Of a stretch of 64,000 bases of DNA, positions 34,216 through 41,742 are shown in pieces. The notes beneath the pieces were generated by a model. It saw nothing but the letters and a program-made list of their open reading frames with translations. It was not told the DNA's origin and searched no databases. This DNA comes from Clostridiales bacterium (lineage in GTDB: Bacteria > Bacillota > Clostridia > Oscillospirales > Oscillospiraceae). How positions within the stretch are numbered: the first letter of the stretch is position 1; each line of letters opens with the position of its first letter. The stretch lies in the NCBI GenBank assembly GCA_004551945.1, contig SFPN01000009.1, positions 1 through 64,000 of the forward strand, read 5' to 3'. The translations under genes and the position numbers were made by a program.

Positions 34216-35106
34216 TTAACTCAGCAATCCCGCGTCTTGCATGACTGCTTTCAGATGCTCCAGCGGCTCCAGGTCCATCTCCCAGAGGGGGAGACGCAGC
34301 ACTCCGCTGTCCAGCCTGGTCTCCCGCATGGCGGCCTTGATGGGGATGGGGTTGACCTGGGAGAAAAGGGCCCGGGTCAGGGGCGCATAGGCCAGCTGAA
34401 TCCTTCTTGCCTGCGCCGTGTCCCCCCGGAAATAGCTGTGGGTCAGCTCTGCCATGGGCCCGGGGACCAGGTTGGACACCACGGAGATCAGCCCCTTGGC
34501 TCCCATGGCCAGCATAGGAAGGGTGTGGTCGTCGTTGCCGGACCAGACGTTCCAGTCCTCTCCGCACAGGGCCAGGGTGTCCAACAGCAGGGAGAAGTCT
34601 CCCGAGGCCTCCTTGACCCCGTTGATGTTGGGGTGCTGGCTCAGGATCTGATAGGTCCGGGCGGTAAAGGACAGGCCGGTGCGGGAGGGCACGTTGTAGA
34701 GGATGACAGGCAGCGCCACCCGATCGGCCAGGTGGGTATAGTGCCGGATGAGACCGGTCTGGGTGGTCTTGTTGTAATAGGGGGTCACCACCAGCAAGGC
34801 ATCCGCCCCGGCGTCCTGGGCACACTGGCACAGAGAAAGAGCGGCGGCAGTGTCGTTGCTGCCAGCCCCCGCCACCACCTTGCACCGGCCCGCTGCCCGG
34901 CGGACGCAGAAGGACACCAGCTGGCCGTGCTCCTCTTCGGTGAGAACGGCGCTCTCCCCGGTGGTGCCGCAGACGCACAGAGCGTCAATCCCGGCTTCGA
35001 TCTGCCGGTCAATCTGCCGGGCAAAGGCTTCGTAGTCAATGGTATGATCGGGATGAAAGGGCGTAATGAGGGCGGTGCAGGTTCCGGTGAAAACAGGGGA
35101 TTTCAT
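34216..35106 (-). CDS. dapA: 4-hydroxy-tetrahydrodipicolinate synthase
   Basis: A 296-residue TIM-barrel aldolase condensing pyruvate and aspartate semialdehyde in lysine/diaminopimelate synthesis. Catalytic Lys165 (NGVKEASGD), Tyr137 (ILYNVPSRTG) and the GTTGE loop (47-51) are present. ATG is preceded by AAAGGAG. It lies downstream of asd, which supplies its substrate, but a strong hairpin stands between the two. Confidence 0.95.
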   Translation of the reverse strand: MKSPVFTGTCTALITPFHPDHTIDYEAFARQIDRQIEAGIDALCVCGTTGESAVLTEEEHGQLVSFCVRRAAGRCKVVAGAGSNDTAAALSLCQCAQDAGADALLVVTPYYNKTTQTGLIRHYTHLADRVALPVILYNVPSRTGLSFTARTYQILSQHPNINGVKEASGDFSLLLDTLALCGEDWNVWSGNDDHTLPMLAMGAKGLISVVSNLVPGPMAELTHSYFRGDTAQARRIQLAYAPLTRALFSQVNPIPIKAAMRETRLDSGVLRLPLWEMDLEPLEHLKAVMQDAGLLS

Positions 35107-35128
35107 AAGCACTCCTTTCCAGAAAAAA

Positions 35129-35190
35129 GCGGCCCCGGGCCAGCTTCTGCACAAAAATTTCTTTCGTGACAGAAACCGGCCCGGGGCCGC
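35129..35190 (-). terminator. Long-loop terminator or attenuator between asd and dapA
   Basis: GCGGCCCCGGGCC pairs with GGCCCGGGGCCGC (13 bp) across a 36-base loop; the minus strand then reads TTTTTT. It may lower dapA expression relative to asd. Confidence 0.82.
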
Positions 35191-35206
35191 GTGAATGGAC
35201 AAAGGC

Positions 35207-36292
35207 TCAGCGGGGGAGGATGTACCCCTCTGCGCACAGCAGCTCGGCCAGCAGAACGCCGCCGCCTGCGGCGCCCCGCAGGGTGTTGTGGGACAGGCCC
35301 ACGAACTTGTAGTCATACTGGGTGTCGGGACGCAGACGGCCCAGGGTGACGGCCATGCCGCCCTCCAGATCCCGGTCCAGCTTGGCCTGGGGACGGTCGG
35401 GCTCCTCAAAATACTGGAGGAACTGCTTGGGGGCGCTGGGCAGGTTCAGCTCCTGGGCACGGCCCTGGAAGTTCTTCCAGGCTGCTTTGATCTCCTCCTC
35501 GGTGGGCTTGTTCTTGAAGGTGACAAACACTGCGGCGGTGTGGCCGTCAGAGACCGGCACCCGCAGGCACTGGGCAGTGATGGAAGGGGTCTGGGCGGGG
35601 ACGATCTGGCCGTTTTCCACGGTGCCCCAAACCTTCAGAGGCTCCTTCTCGGACTTCTCCTCCTCGCCGCCGATGTAGGGGATCAGGTTATCCACCATCT
35701 CGGGCCAGGTCTCGAAGGTTTTGCCCGCGCCGGAGATGGCCTGATAGGTGCACACCAGCACCTTCTCCAGACCGAAGGGACGCAGAGGATGCAGGGCCGG
35801 AGCGTAGGACTGGATGGAGCAGTTGGACTTAACGGCGATGAAGCCACGCTGGGTGCCCAGGCGCTTCTTCTGGTCCTGAATGACCTGGATGTGCTCGGGG
35901 TTGACCTCGGGGATTACCATGGGCACGTCGGGGGTCCAGCGGTGAGCGCTGTTGTTGGAGATCACGGGGCACTCCAGCTTGGCATAGGACTCCTCCAGGG
36001 CGCGGATCTCGTCCTTTTTCATGTCAACGGCGCAGAAGATAAAGTCCACGGAACCTGCAATCTTCTCCTTGTCGGCCTGGGCGTCCAGGACCACCAGGGA
36101 CTTTGCCTCCTCAGGCATGGGAGTGGGCATGGCCCAGCGGGTTCCCACCGCCTCCTGATAGGTCTTGCCTGCGGAACGGGAACTGGCCGCCACCACAGTC
36201 AGCTGGAACCAGGGATGATTCTCCAGCAGAGAGACGAAACGCTGGCCCACCATACCGGTGGCTCCAACCACACCGACAGCGTACTTTTTCAT
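35207..36292 (-). CDS. asd: Aspartate-semialdehyde dehydrogenase
   Basis: A 361-residue NADP enzyme of the archaeal/fungal-like class, reducing aspartyl phosphate for lysine, threonine and methionine synthesis. N-terminal GVVGATGMVGQRF binds the cofactor; Cys158 in KSNCSIQS is the nucleophile; the catalytic His lies in RVPVSDGHTAAV. ATG is placed after AGGAGG. It probably starts the asd-dapA transcript. Confidence 0.95.
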   Translation of the reverse strand: MKKYAVGVVGATGMVGQRFVSLLENHPWFQLTVVAASSRSAGKTYQEAVGTRWAMPTPMPEEAKSLVVLDAQADKEKIAGSVDFIFCAVDMKKDEIRALEESYAKLECPVISNNSAHRWTPDVPMVIPEVNPEHIQVIQDQKKRLGTQRGFIAVKSNCSIQSYAPALHPLRPFGLEKVLVCTYQAISGAGKTFETWPEMVDNLIPYIGGEEEKSEKEPLKVWGTVENGQIVPAQTPSITAQCLRVPVSDGHTAAVFVTFKNKPTEEEIKAAWKNFQGRAQELNLPSAPKQFLQYFEEPDRPQAKLDRDLEGGMAVTLGRLRPDTQYDYKFVGLSHNTLRGAAGGGVLLAELLCAEGYILPR

Positions 36293-36571
36293 GAAAAGGA
36301 CCTCCTGACATTTGTAATACTGCCCGGACCGGGCGAAACCTGCCGCCAATGAAAAACAGCAGTTGAAAAGACAGTGGCTTTTGTACTATAATAAGATACC
36401 TGTACCGGCACCCAAAAACGAAGCCTGTATTTTTTTAAGATAGCATAGAGATTTTTTAATGTCAATGTGCAGAAAGGTTTTCCATGAAAAAAACAGGGCA
36501 GCCGGTATAGTCTATGCTCTCCCGGCCCGGGCTGCCACCCAGGAAACCGGGGAAAATTTACGGCACAAGGA

Positions 36572-37606
36572 TTGATCCATATTAAGACATCTGATTTTTA
36601 CTATGACCTGCCTCAGGAGCTCATTGCCCAGACGCCCATCCCCCAGCGGGACGCCTCCCGCCTGCTCACCCTGAACAAGGTGACAGGGGAGACCGCCCAC
36701 TGCCATTTCTATGATCTGCCCGGCTTCCTCCGGCCGGGGGACTGCCTGGTGCTCAACGACTCCCGGGTGCTGCCCGCCCGGCTCATCGGCAAGCGGGAGC
36801 CCGGCGGCGGCGCCTGCGAGGTGGTGCTGCTCATCGACCGGGGGGAGAAAACCTGGGAGTGCCTGGTGCGCCCCGGGAAAAAGCTCCGGACCGGAGCAAA
36901 GCTCTCCTTTGGCGACGGCCAGCTCACCGCCGAAGTGGTGAAGGTCCTGGAGGGGGGCAACCGCCTGATCCGCTTTGACTATGAAGGAATCTTTCTGGAG
37001 ATTCTGGAGCGGCTGGGCAAAATGCCCCTGCCCCCCTACATCAAGGAGGAGCTTCAGGACGCGGAACGGTACCAGACGGTATACTCCCGGGAGGTGGGCT
37101 CCGCCGCCGCTCCCACCGCCGGCCTTCACTTTACCAAGGAGCTGCTGGCGGAGATTGAAGCCATGGGGGTGCGGGTCTGCTATGTGACCCTCCACGTAGG
37201 CCTGGGCACCTTCCGCCCGGTGAAGGCAGAGGACATCGGCGACCATGAAATGCACAGCGAGTACTGCATGATCTCCGCTGAAACCGCCGGGACCATCAAC
37301 CGCACCAAGCGGGAAGGGGGACGGGTGATCTGCGTGGGCACTACCTCCTGCCGCACCATCGAGAGCTGGGCGGAGGAAGACGGCACCCTGCGGGAGCACG
37401 CGGGATGGACCAACATTTTCATCTATCCCGGCTACCGGTTCAAGGTGCTGGACTGCCTGGTAACCAACTTCCATCTGCCCGAGTCCACGCTGATTATGCT
37501 GGTCTCCGCCCTGGCTGGACGGGAGCATGTGCTGGCCGCCTACCAGGAGGCGGTGGAAGCCCGCTACCGGTTCTTCTCCTTTGGAGACGCCATGTTCATT
37601 TACTGA
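36572..37606 (+). CDS. queA: S-adenosylmethionine:tRNA ribosyltransferase-isomerase
   Basis: A 344-residue enzyme adding the ribosyl part of SAM to form epoxyqueuosine in tRNA. Family segments KTSDFYYDLPQELIAQTP, LVLNDSRVLPARL, EVGSAAAPTAGLHFT and NFHLPESTLIMLVSALAG are intact. The start is uncertain: TTG at 36572 has AAGG almost touching it, whereas ATT at 36581 stands nine bases after AAGGA and gives a family-like MKTSDFYY start. There is no in-frame ATG nearby. It leads queA-tgt-yajC; the 279-base gap upstream (36293-36571) is AT-rich and holds no gene I can support. Confidence 0.94.
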   Translation: MIHIKTSDFYYDLPQELIAQTPIPQRDASRLLTLNKVTGETAHCHFYDLPGFLRPGDCLVLNDSRVLPARLIGKREPGGGACEVVLLIDRGEKTWECLVRPGKKLRTGAKLSFGDGQLTAEVVKVLEGGNRLIRFDYEGIFLEILERLGKMPLPPYIKEELQDAERYQTVYSREVGSAAAPTAGLHFTKELLAEIEAMGVRVCYVTLHVGLGTFRPVKAEDIGDHEMHSEYCMISAETAGTINRTKREGGRVICVGTTSCRTIESWAEEDGTLREHAGWTNIFIYPGYRFKVLDCLVTNFHLPESTLIMLVSALAGREHVLAAYQEAVEARYRFFSFGDAMFIY

Positions 37607-37622
37607 AAAGGAGGACGCTACC

Positions 37623-38753
37623 GTGTTTCATCTGCTGAAAACAGAAGGCCGCGCCCGGCGGGGGGAGCTGATCTGCGCCCACGGCACCGCCCAGACCCCG
37701 GTGTTCATGAACGTGGGCACCCAGGGAGCCATCAAGGGGGCGGTCTCCGCCCACGACCTGAAAGAGGTCGGCTGCCAGATCGAGCTGTCCAACACCTACC
37801 ATCTCCACCTGCGCCCCGGTGATGCCCTGGTGAAAGAGATGGGAGGACTGCACAAATTTATGGATTGGGACGGTCCCATCCTTACCGACAGCGGAGGCTT
37901 TCAGGTCTTTTCCCTGGCTGGCTTGCGGAAGATCAAGGAGGAAGGGGTGACCTTTGCCTCTCACATCGACGGCCGGCGGATCTTCATGGGACCGGAGGAG
38001 AGCATGCAGATCCAGTCCAACCTGGGCTCTGACATTGCCATGGCCTTTGACGAGTGCGTGGAGAATCCCTCGCCCTATGATTACGTCAAGCGCTCCTGCG
38101 AGCGCACCCTCCGGTGGCTGGAGCGGTGCAAGGCCGAGCACGACCGGCTCAACCAGCTGCCCGGCACAGTGAATCCCCAGCAGATGCTCTTCGGCATCAA
38201 CCAGGGAGGAACCTTCCCGGACCTGCGGGTGTGGCACATGAAGCAAACGGCCCAGATCCCCTGCGACGGCTACGCCATCGGCGGCCTGGCCGTAGGGGAG
38301 CCCACGGAGACCATGTATGAGATCATCGAGGCCGTGGAGCCCCACATGCCCCAGGACAAGCCCCGCTACCTGATGGGGGTCGGCACCCCCACCAACATCA
38401 TCGAGGCCGTGGCCCGTGGCGTGGACATGTTCGACTGCGTGCTCCCGGCCCGAAACGCCCGCCACGGAAAGCTCTACACCTGGGAGGGCTCCCTGAACAT
38501 CAAAAACGAGAAGTATAAAAACGATCCCCGGCCCATTGACCCCACCTGCACCTGCCCGGTGTGCCGCTCCTTCTCCCGGGCCTATCTCCGCCATCTGTTC
38601 GTGGCAGGGGAGATGCTGGCCATGCGTCTGGCGGTGCTCCACAACCTGTATTTCTTCAACTCCCTGATGGCCCAGATCCGTCTGGCCCTGGACGAGGGGC
38701 GGTTTGATGACTTCCGGCGGGAGTATTCTCCCAAGCTGGCGGCCCGGCTCTGA
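37623..38753 (+). CDS. tgt: tRNA-guanine transglycosylase
   Basis: A 376-residue TIM-barrel enzyme swapping guanine 34 for the queuosine precursor in tRNA. The substrate loops TDSGGFQVFSL and DMFDCVLPARNARHG hold the catalytic aspartates, and the zinc site is CTCPVCRSFSRAYLRHL plus a later His. The start is GTG with AAGGAGG nine bases upstream. It follows queA by 16 bases. Confidence 0.96.
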   Translation: MFHLLKTEGRARRGELICAHGTAQTPVFMNVGTQGAIKGAVSAHDLKEVGCQIELSNTYHLHLRPGDALVKEMGGLHKFMDWDGPILTDSGGFQVFSLAGLRKIKEEGVTFASHIDGRRIFMGPEESMQIQSNLGSDIAMAFDECVENPSPYDYVKRSCERTLRWLERCKAEHDRLNQLPGTVNPQQMLFGINQGGTFPDLRVWHMKQTAQIPCDGYAIGGLAVGEPTETMYEIIEAVEPHMPQDKPRYLMGVGTPTNIIEAVARGVDMFDCVLPARNARHGKLYTWEGSLNIKNEKYKNDPRPIDPTCTCPVCRSFSRAYLRHLFVAGEMLAMRLAVLHNLYFFNSLMAQIRLALDEGRFDDFRREYSPKLAARL

Positions 38754-38781
38754 CAAAATCTGCGCAGGCAGCAAAAAATGC

Positions 38782-38810
38782 TTGTCAAATGCTAAAATCT
38801 ATCTTATAAT
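38782..38810 (+). promoter_or_regulatory. Promoter of yajC
   Basis: TTGTCA, a 17-base spacer and a perfect TATAAT, directly after the tgt stop. Confidence 0.88.
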
Positions 38811-38848
38811 TGAGGATAAGTCCTAGAATTAAAGCGGAGGGAACAGCT

Positions 38849-39130
38849 TTGGAAATCACACTTTTACTTTTATTGCTCGTTGTTTATATCGCGATTTTCT
38901 ACTTCCTGAAGATGCGCCCGGAAAAGAAGCGCAAAAAGGAGCAGGAGGAGATGAAGAAGGCTCTGGCTCCTGGCGATTCCGTCACCATGATTGACGGCAT
39001 TATTGGTAATGTCTGCGCTGTGAAGGACAAGACCATTGTCATCGAGACCGGCGCAGACCGGGTCCGTCTGGAGTATGCCCACTGGGCCATTATGGAGAAG
39101 GGCGTTTCTGTGGACCAGGTCCAGAAGTAA
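38849..39130 (+). CDS. yajC: Preprotein translocase accessory subunit YajC
   Basis: A 93-residue protein with one N-terminal membrane helix (LLLLLLVVYIAIFYFL) followed by a basic stretch and the cytoplasmic domain with LAPGDSVTMIDGIIGNVCAVKDKTIVIETG, typical of YajC, which works with SecDF in protein export. The start is TTG after GGAGGG. secD and secF are not in the window. Its own strong promoter separates it from tgt. Confidence 0.93.
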   Translation: MEITLLLLLLVVYIAIFYFLKMRPEKKRKKEQEEMKKALAPGDSVTMIDGIIGNVCAVKDKTIVIETGADRVRLEYAHWAIMEKGVSVDQVQK

Positions 39131-39152
39131 TCAAAGATCAGCATAGAGAAAA

Positions 39153-39203
39153 CCCTCCCCGCATAGAGTCTATCAGTGATTCTGTTCGGGGAGGGATTTT
39201 TTT
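39153..39203 (+). terminator. Terminator whose right arm doubles as the next ribosome site
   Basis: CCCTCCCCG pairs with CGGGGAGGG across a 25-base loop and is followed by seven T residues. The GGGGAGGG arm stands seven bases before the TTG start of the next gene, which itself uses the last Ts. Confidence 0.85.
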
Positions 39204-39639
39204 GCTTAAGAAAGAAGTCGACACCACCAACACCGCCAAACAGGAAGGCAGGAACCTGTCCGCGCTGATCCTGCCGGTCCTGTTCGGCACCGGGATCGCC
39301 CTGATTCTTCTTCTGCTGCTGACCCTGCTGGTGGCAGGGCTCATTCTGGGGGGCATCGCACCCGCAGAACAGGCGGGTATGGCCCTGAGCCTGTGCTCCG
39401 GGATCTGCGCCTTTGTGGGCGGGCGGTTTTCCGTCCAGAAGGGGAGTGGGCAGCCGATGCTGGCCGGGGCGGCCACCGCAGTGCTGCTCTGCCTGGTGAT
39501 GATCCTCATCTGCCTGGGCAGCGGCGGCTCCATTTCTTTCCACGCCCAGTTTGCCGGAACTCTGCTGATGCTTCTGGCTGGCGGCTGTCTGTCCGGGCTG
39601 CTGGGCAGGAAGAAGAAAAAGAAGCGGAAGAAGAGATGA
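39202..39639 (+). CDS. TIGR04086 family membrane protein
   Basis: A 145-residue, four-helix membrane protein ending in a strongly basic tail (GRKKKKKRKKR), as in TIGR04086 proteins of spore-formers; function unknown. The start appears to be TTG, with its ribosome site inside the preceding terminator stem. It lies between yajC and spoIIM on the same strand. Confidence 0.78.
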   Translation: MLKKEVDTTNTAKQEGRNLSALILPVLFGTGIALILLLLLTLLVAGLILGGIAPAEQAGMALSLCSGICAFVGGRFSVQKGSGQPMLAGAATAVLLCLVMILICLGSGGSISFHAQFAGTLLMLLAGGCLSGLLGRKKKKKRKKR

Positions 39640-39647
39640 GCTAGCCC

Positions 39648-40235
39648 ATGAAGAAAACGAAAAGGAAGGAACAGGGAAGAGCTCAGGAGACAAAAAACAG
39701 GGACGTGGCCCTGCTGCTGGTATCGGTGGGGTTCCTTCTGGGCGGGATCTTCGGGGGCCTGGCAGCGGGAAAGCTGCCGGCAGAAACGTACATCCAGCAA
39801 TTTCTCCAGACGGCAGCTCAGGAGACCATGAAGCCGTCCCTTTGGCGGGAGCTGTGGGTGGTCTTTCGCTGGCCCGGGGCCGTAATCGTCCTCAGCTTGC
39901 TGCCTTGGGTTGGGCTGACCATTCCGCTGCTGTTTTTCCTTCGGGCGTTTCTTCTGTCTTACGGCATTGTGTCCCTGACGGTGGGCACCGGGCTTTCCGG
40001 GATTCTGTGCGCGGGCCTGCTGTTCGGCCCGACCTGTCTGCTGACGGTTCCTGTGCTTTTCGTGCTGGGCACCGAAGGGCTTCTTCGCAGGGCGGAAGAA
40101 ACCGGAATCCGCCGCCAGACTGTTTTTCGGGCTGCGTTGTGTCTGCTGGCCCTGTGCCTCTGCGTGTTCCTGGATCAGGTTCTGGTGCCGCCGGTGCTGA
40201 CCTGGTTTTTAAAGGCGCTGGCGGCAGGAACCTAG
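39648..40235 (+). CDS. spoIIM: Stage II sporulation protein M
   Basis: A 195-residue membrane protein with about five helices, including the family-typical RAFLLSYGIVSLTVG segment and a C-terminal helix. In spore-formers SpoIIM with SpoIID and SpoIIP drives peptidoglycan remodelling during engulfment. It follows the TIGR04086 gene by eight bases. It is the clearest mark of sporulation in the window. Confidence 0.85.
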   Translation: MKKTKRKEQGRAQETKNRDVALLLVSVGFLLGGIFGGLAAGKLPAETYIQQFLQTAAQETMKPSLWRELWVVFRWPGAVIVLSLLPWVGLTIPLLFFLRAFLLSYGIVSLTVGTGLSGILCAGLLFGPTCLLTVPVLFVLGTEGLLRRAEETGIRRQTVFRAALCLLALCLCVFLDQVLVPPVLTWFLKALAAGT

Positions 40236-40292
40236 AAAGCCCTTGCTATGGGCAGCGAAATGGAGTATAATCAATTCAACCAATTCATGCGG

Positions 40293-40317
40293 CATGCTCC
40301 CCGGGAAGGGGAGCATG
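40293..40317 (+). terminator. Hairpin after spoIIM, upstream of the dif-like site
   Basis: CATGCTCCCC pairs with GGGGAGCATG around a five-base loop. There is no T tract, so termination would be weak; it may instead isolate the dif-like site from transcription. Confidence 0.55.
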
Positions 40318-40331
40318 TTCCAGCGAAACTA

Positions 40332-40359
40332 GCTTCGCATAATGTAGATTTTGCGAAGT
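40332..40359 (+). other. dif-like chromosome dimer resolution site
   Basis: Layout 11-6-11: arm GCTTCGCATAA, centre TGTAGA, arm TTTTGCGAAGT. Compared from memory with E. coli dif it matches 21 of 28 positions, and reversed it matches about 19 of 28 of the B. subtilis site, including the ACTTC and TTATG blocks. The inner arms CTTCGCA and TGCGAAG are inverted repeats, and a further GCGAA lies at 40323-40327. It sits 30 bases before a Xer recombinase gene. Confidence 0.78.
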
Positions 40360-40389
40360 TGAAACCCTAAAAATAAGAGGGAGGCCCCT

Positions 40390-41376
40390 ATGGCAGAATA
40401 CTGGCTGGAAGCGCCCCCGGTGCTTCAGGAATTTTTAAACTACCACGAATCCATCCTGTCTCACTCCGCCAAAACGGTGGACGAGTATTTTCTGGACCTG
40501 CGGGCCTTTTTCCGCTATCTCAAGCAGCGTCGGGACCCGGCGCTGGCTCAAACGCCCATCCAGGAAATCTCCATTCTGGACGTGGACCTGGACTTTGTGG
40601 CAAAAACCCATCTGTCGGAAATCTACGGCTTTCTGACCCAGCTCACCAACGGCGCGCAGGACGGCAAAAAAGCGGAACCCTCCACACGGGCCAGAAAATG
40701 CGCCGCTATCCGTTCTTTCTTTGACTACCTGTGCCTTCACGCCCATCAGCTGGAAAACAATCCCACCCAGGCACTGAACAATCCCAAACTTCGCAAAACG
40801 CTGCCCCGGTACCTCTCCCTGTCCGAAAGTCTCAAGCTTCTGGAATCGGTCTCCGGCCCCAACGAGGAGCGGGATTACTGCATCCTGACCCTCTTTCTCA
40901 ACTGCGGTCTGCGGGTGGGCGAGCTGGTGGGGCTGAACGTTCAGGACATCCGTGAGGACACCATGCGGGTGCTGGGCAAGGGCAGCAAGGAGCGGCAGCT
41001 CTACCTGAACGAAGCCTGCCTGGAGGCCCTGAGCGCCTACCTGGCCGTCCGGACGGAACCCAAAGATGAGCTCCGGCACCGGGACGCTCTCTTTGTCTCC
41101 CGGAATAAGACCCGTCTCACCACCCGGGCGGTGGAAAACATTGTCCACAAGGCGGTAACTCAGGCAGGGCTGGACCCAAAATACTCCCCCCACAAGCTCC
41201 GCCACACAGCGGCTACGCTGATGCTCAACAATGGTGTCGACGTGCGCACCCTTCAGGACGTTCTGGGCCACGAAAACCTGGGTACCACCCAGATCTACAC
41301 CCACATTTCCGATGCCAACCGGAAAATGGCAGTGGACGCCAATCCCCTGGCACACGTAAAAAAACAGGAAGACTGA
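40390..41376 (+). CDS. XerC/XerD/XerS-like tyrosine recombinase
   Basis: A 328-residue site-specific recombinase. Catalytic residues are in place: Arg175 (NCGLRVGEL), Lys197-region (GKGSKER), His268 and Arg271 (SPHKLRHTAA), His294 (LGHENLG) and Tyr303 (TTQIYTHI). The N-terminal SAM-like DNA-binding domain is longer than in XerC/D and has the extra acidic segment (LDVDLDFVAKTHLSEIYGFLTQL) seen in XerS. A dif-like site precedes the gene, as difSL does before xerS in streptococci. It probably resolves chromosome dimers; a mobile-element integrase is less likely as no such element is around. Confidence 0.9.
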   Translation: MAEYWLEAPPVLQEFLNYHESILSHSAKTVDEYFLDLRAFFRYLKQRRDPALAQTPIQEISILDVDLDFVAKTHLSEIYGFLTQLTNGAQDGKKAEPSTRARKCAAIRSFFDYLCLHAHQLENNPTQALNNPKLRKTLPRYLSLSESLKLLESVSGPNEERDYCILTLFLNCGLRVGELVGLNVQDIREDTMRVLGKGSKERQLYLNEACLEALSAYLAVRTEPKDELRHRDALFVSRNKTRLTTRAVENIVHKAVTQAGLDPKYSPHKLRHTAATLMLNNGVDVRTLQDVLGHENLGTTQIYTHISDANRKMAVDANPLAHVKKQED

Positions 41377-41380
41377 ACCG

Positions 41381-41408
41381 ACCCCGGCGATAAATTTATC
41401 GCCGGGGT
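41381..41408. terminator. Bidirectional terminator between xer and arsR
   Basis: A perfect 14+14 palindrome, ACCCCGGCGATAAA and its complement, between convergent genes. Confidence 0.88.
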
Positions 41409-41412
41409 CCGT

Positions 41413-41739
41413 TTATTCACAGATATGGTCCAGGCCCTGGGCAAAGATGGTGCGCACATGGTCGTCGGCCAGGGCGTAATAGACCATCTTCCCTTCCCGC
41501 CGGGACCGCACCAGCCGGGCCTGCTTCAGGATGCGCAGTTGGTGGGAGATGGCGGACATGGTCAGACCCAGCAGATCCGCAATATCCCCCACGCCCCGCT
41601 CCTCTTCAAACAGGGCGTAGAGAATCTTGATGCGGGTGCTGTCCCCGAAAATCTTGTACAGCTCCGCCAGGTCGCACAGCAGGCCCTCGTCCGGCATGGA
41701 CTTGCGGGGGTCCTGTTCGTGGTTTTCATGGTTCTGCAT
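41413..41739 (-). CDS. ArsR/SmtB-family zinc-type metalloregulator
   Basis: A 108-residue winged-HTH repressor (ELYKIFGDSTRIKILYALFEEERGVGDIADLLGLTMSAISHQLRILKQARLVRSRREGKMVYYAL). The C-terminal helix has the alpha-5 zinc-site spacing D-x-H-x10-H-x2-E (Asp92, His94, His105, Glu108), as in SmtB/CzrA with Glu in place of the last His. Such proteins release DNA on binding Zn2+. It lies three bases after ligA and shares its transcript; the metal-transport gene it controls is not adjacent. Confidence 0.88.
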   Translation of the reverse strand: MQNHENHEQDPRKSMPDEGLLCDLAELYKIFGDSTRIKILYALFEEERGVGDIADLLGLTMSAISHQLRILKQARLVRSRREGKMVYYALADDHVRTIFAQGLDHICE

Positions 41740-41742
41740 TGC

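Noticed and set aside
35107..36571. Lysine riboswitch near asd or dapA
   Set aside because: Neither the leader of asd nor the asd-dapA gap has the length or conserved core of an L box; only a terminator-like hairpin is present.
40390..41376. Integrase of a mobile element
   Set aside because: No excision genes, attachment repeats, plasmid or phage genes are near; the dif-like site and spoIIM neighbour fit a housekeeping Xer.
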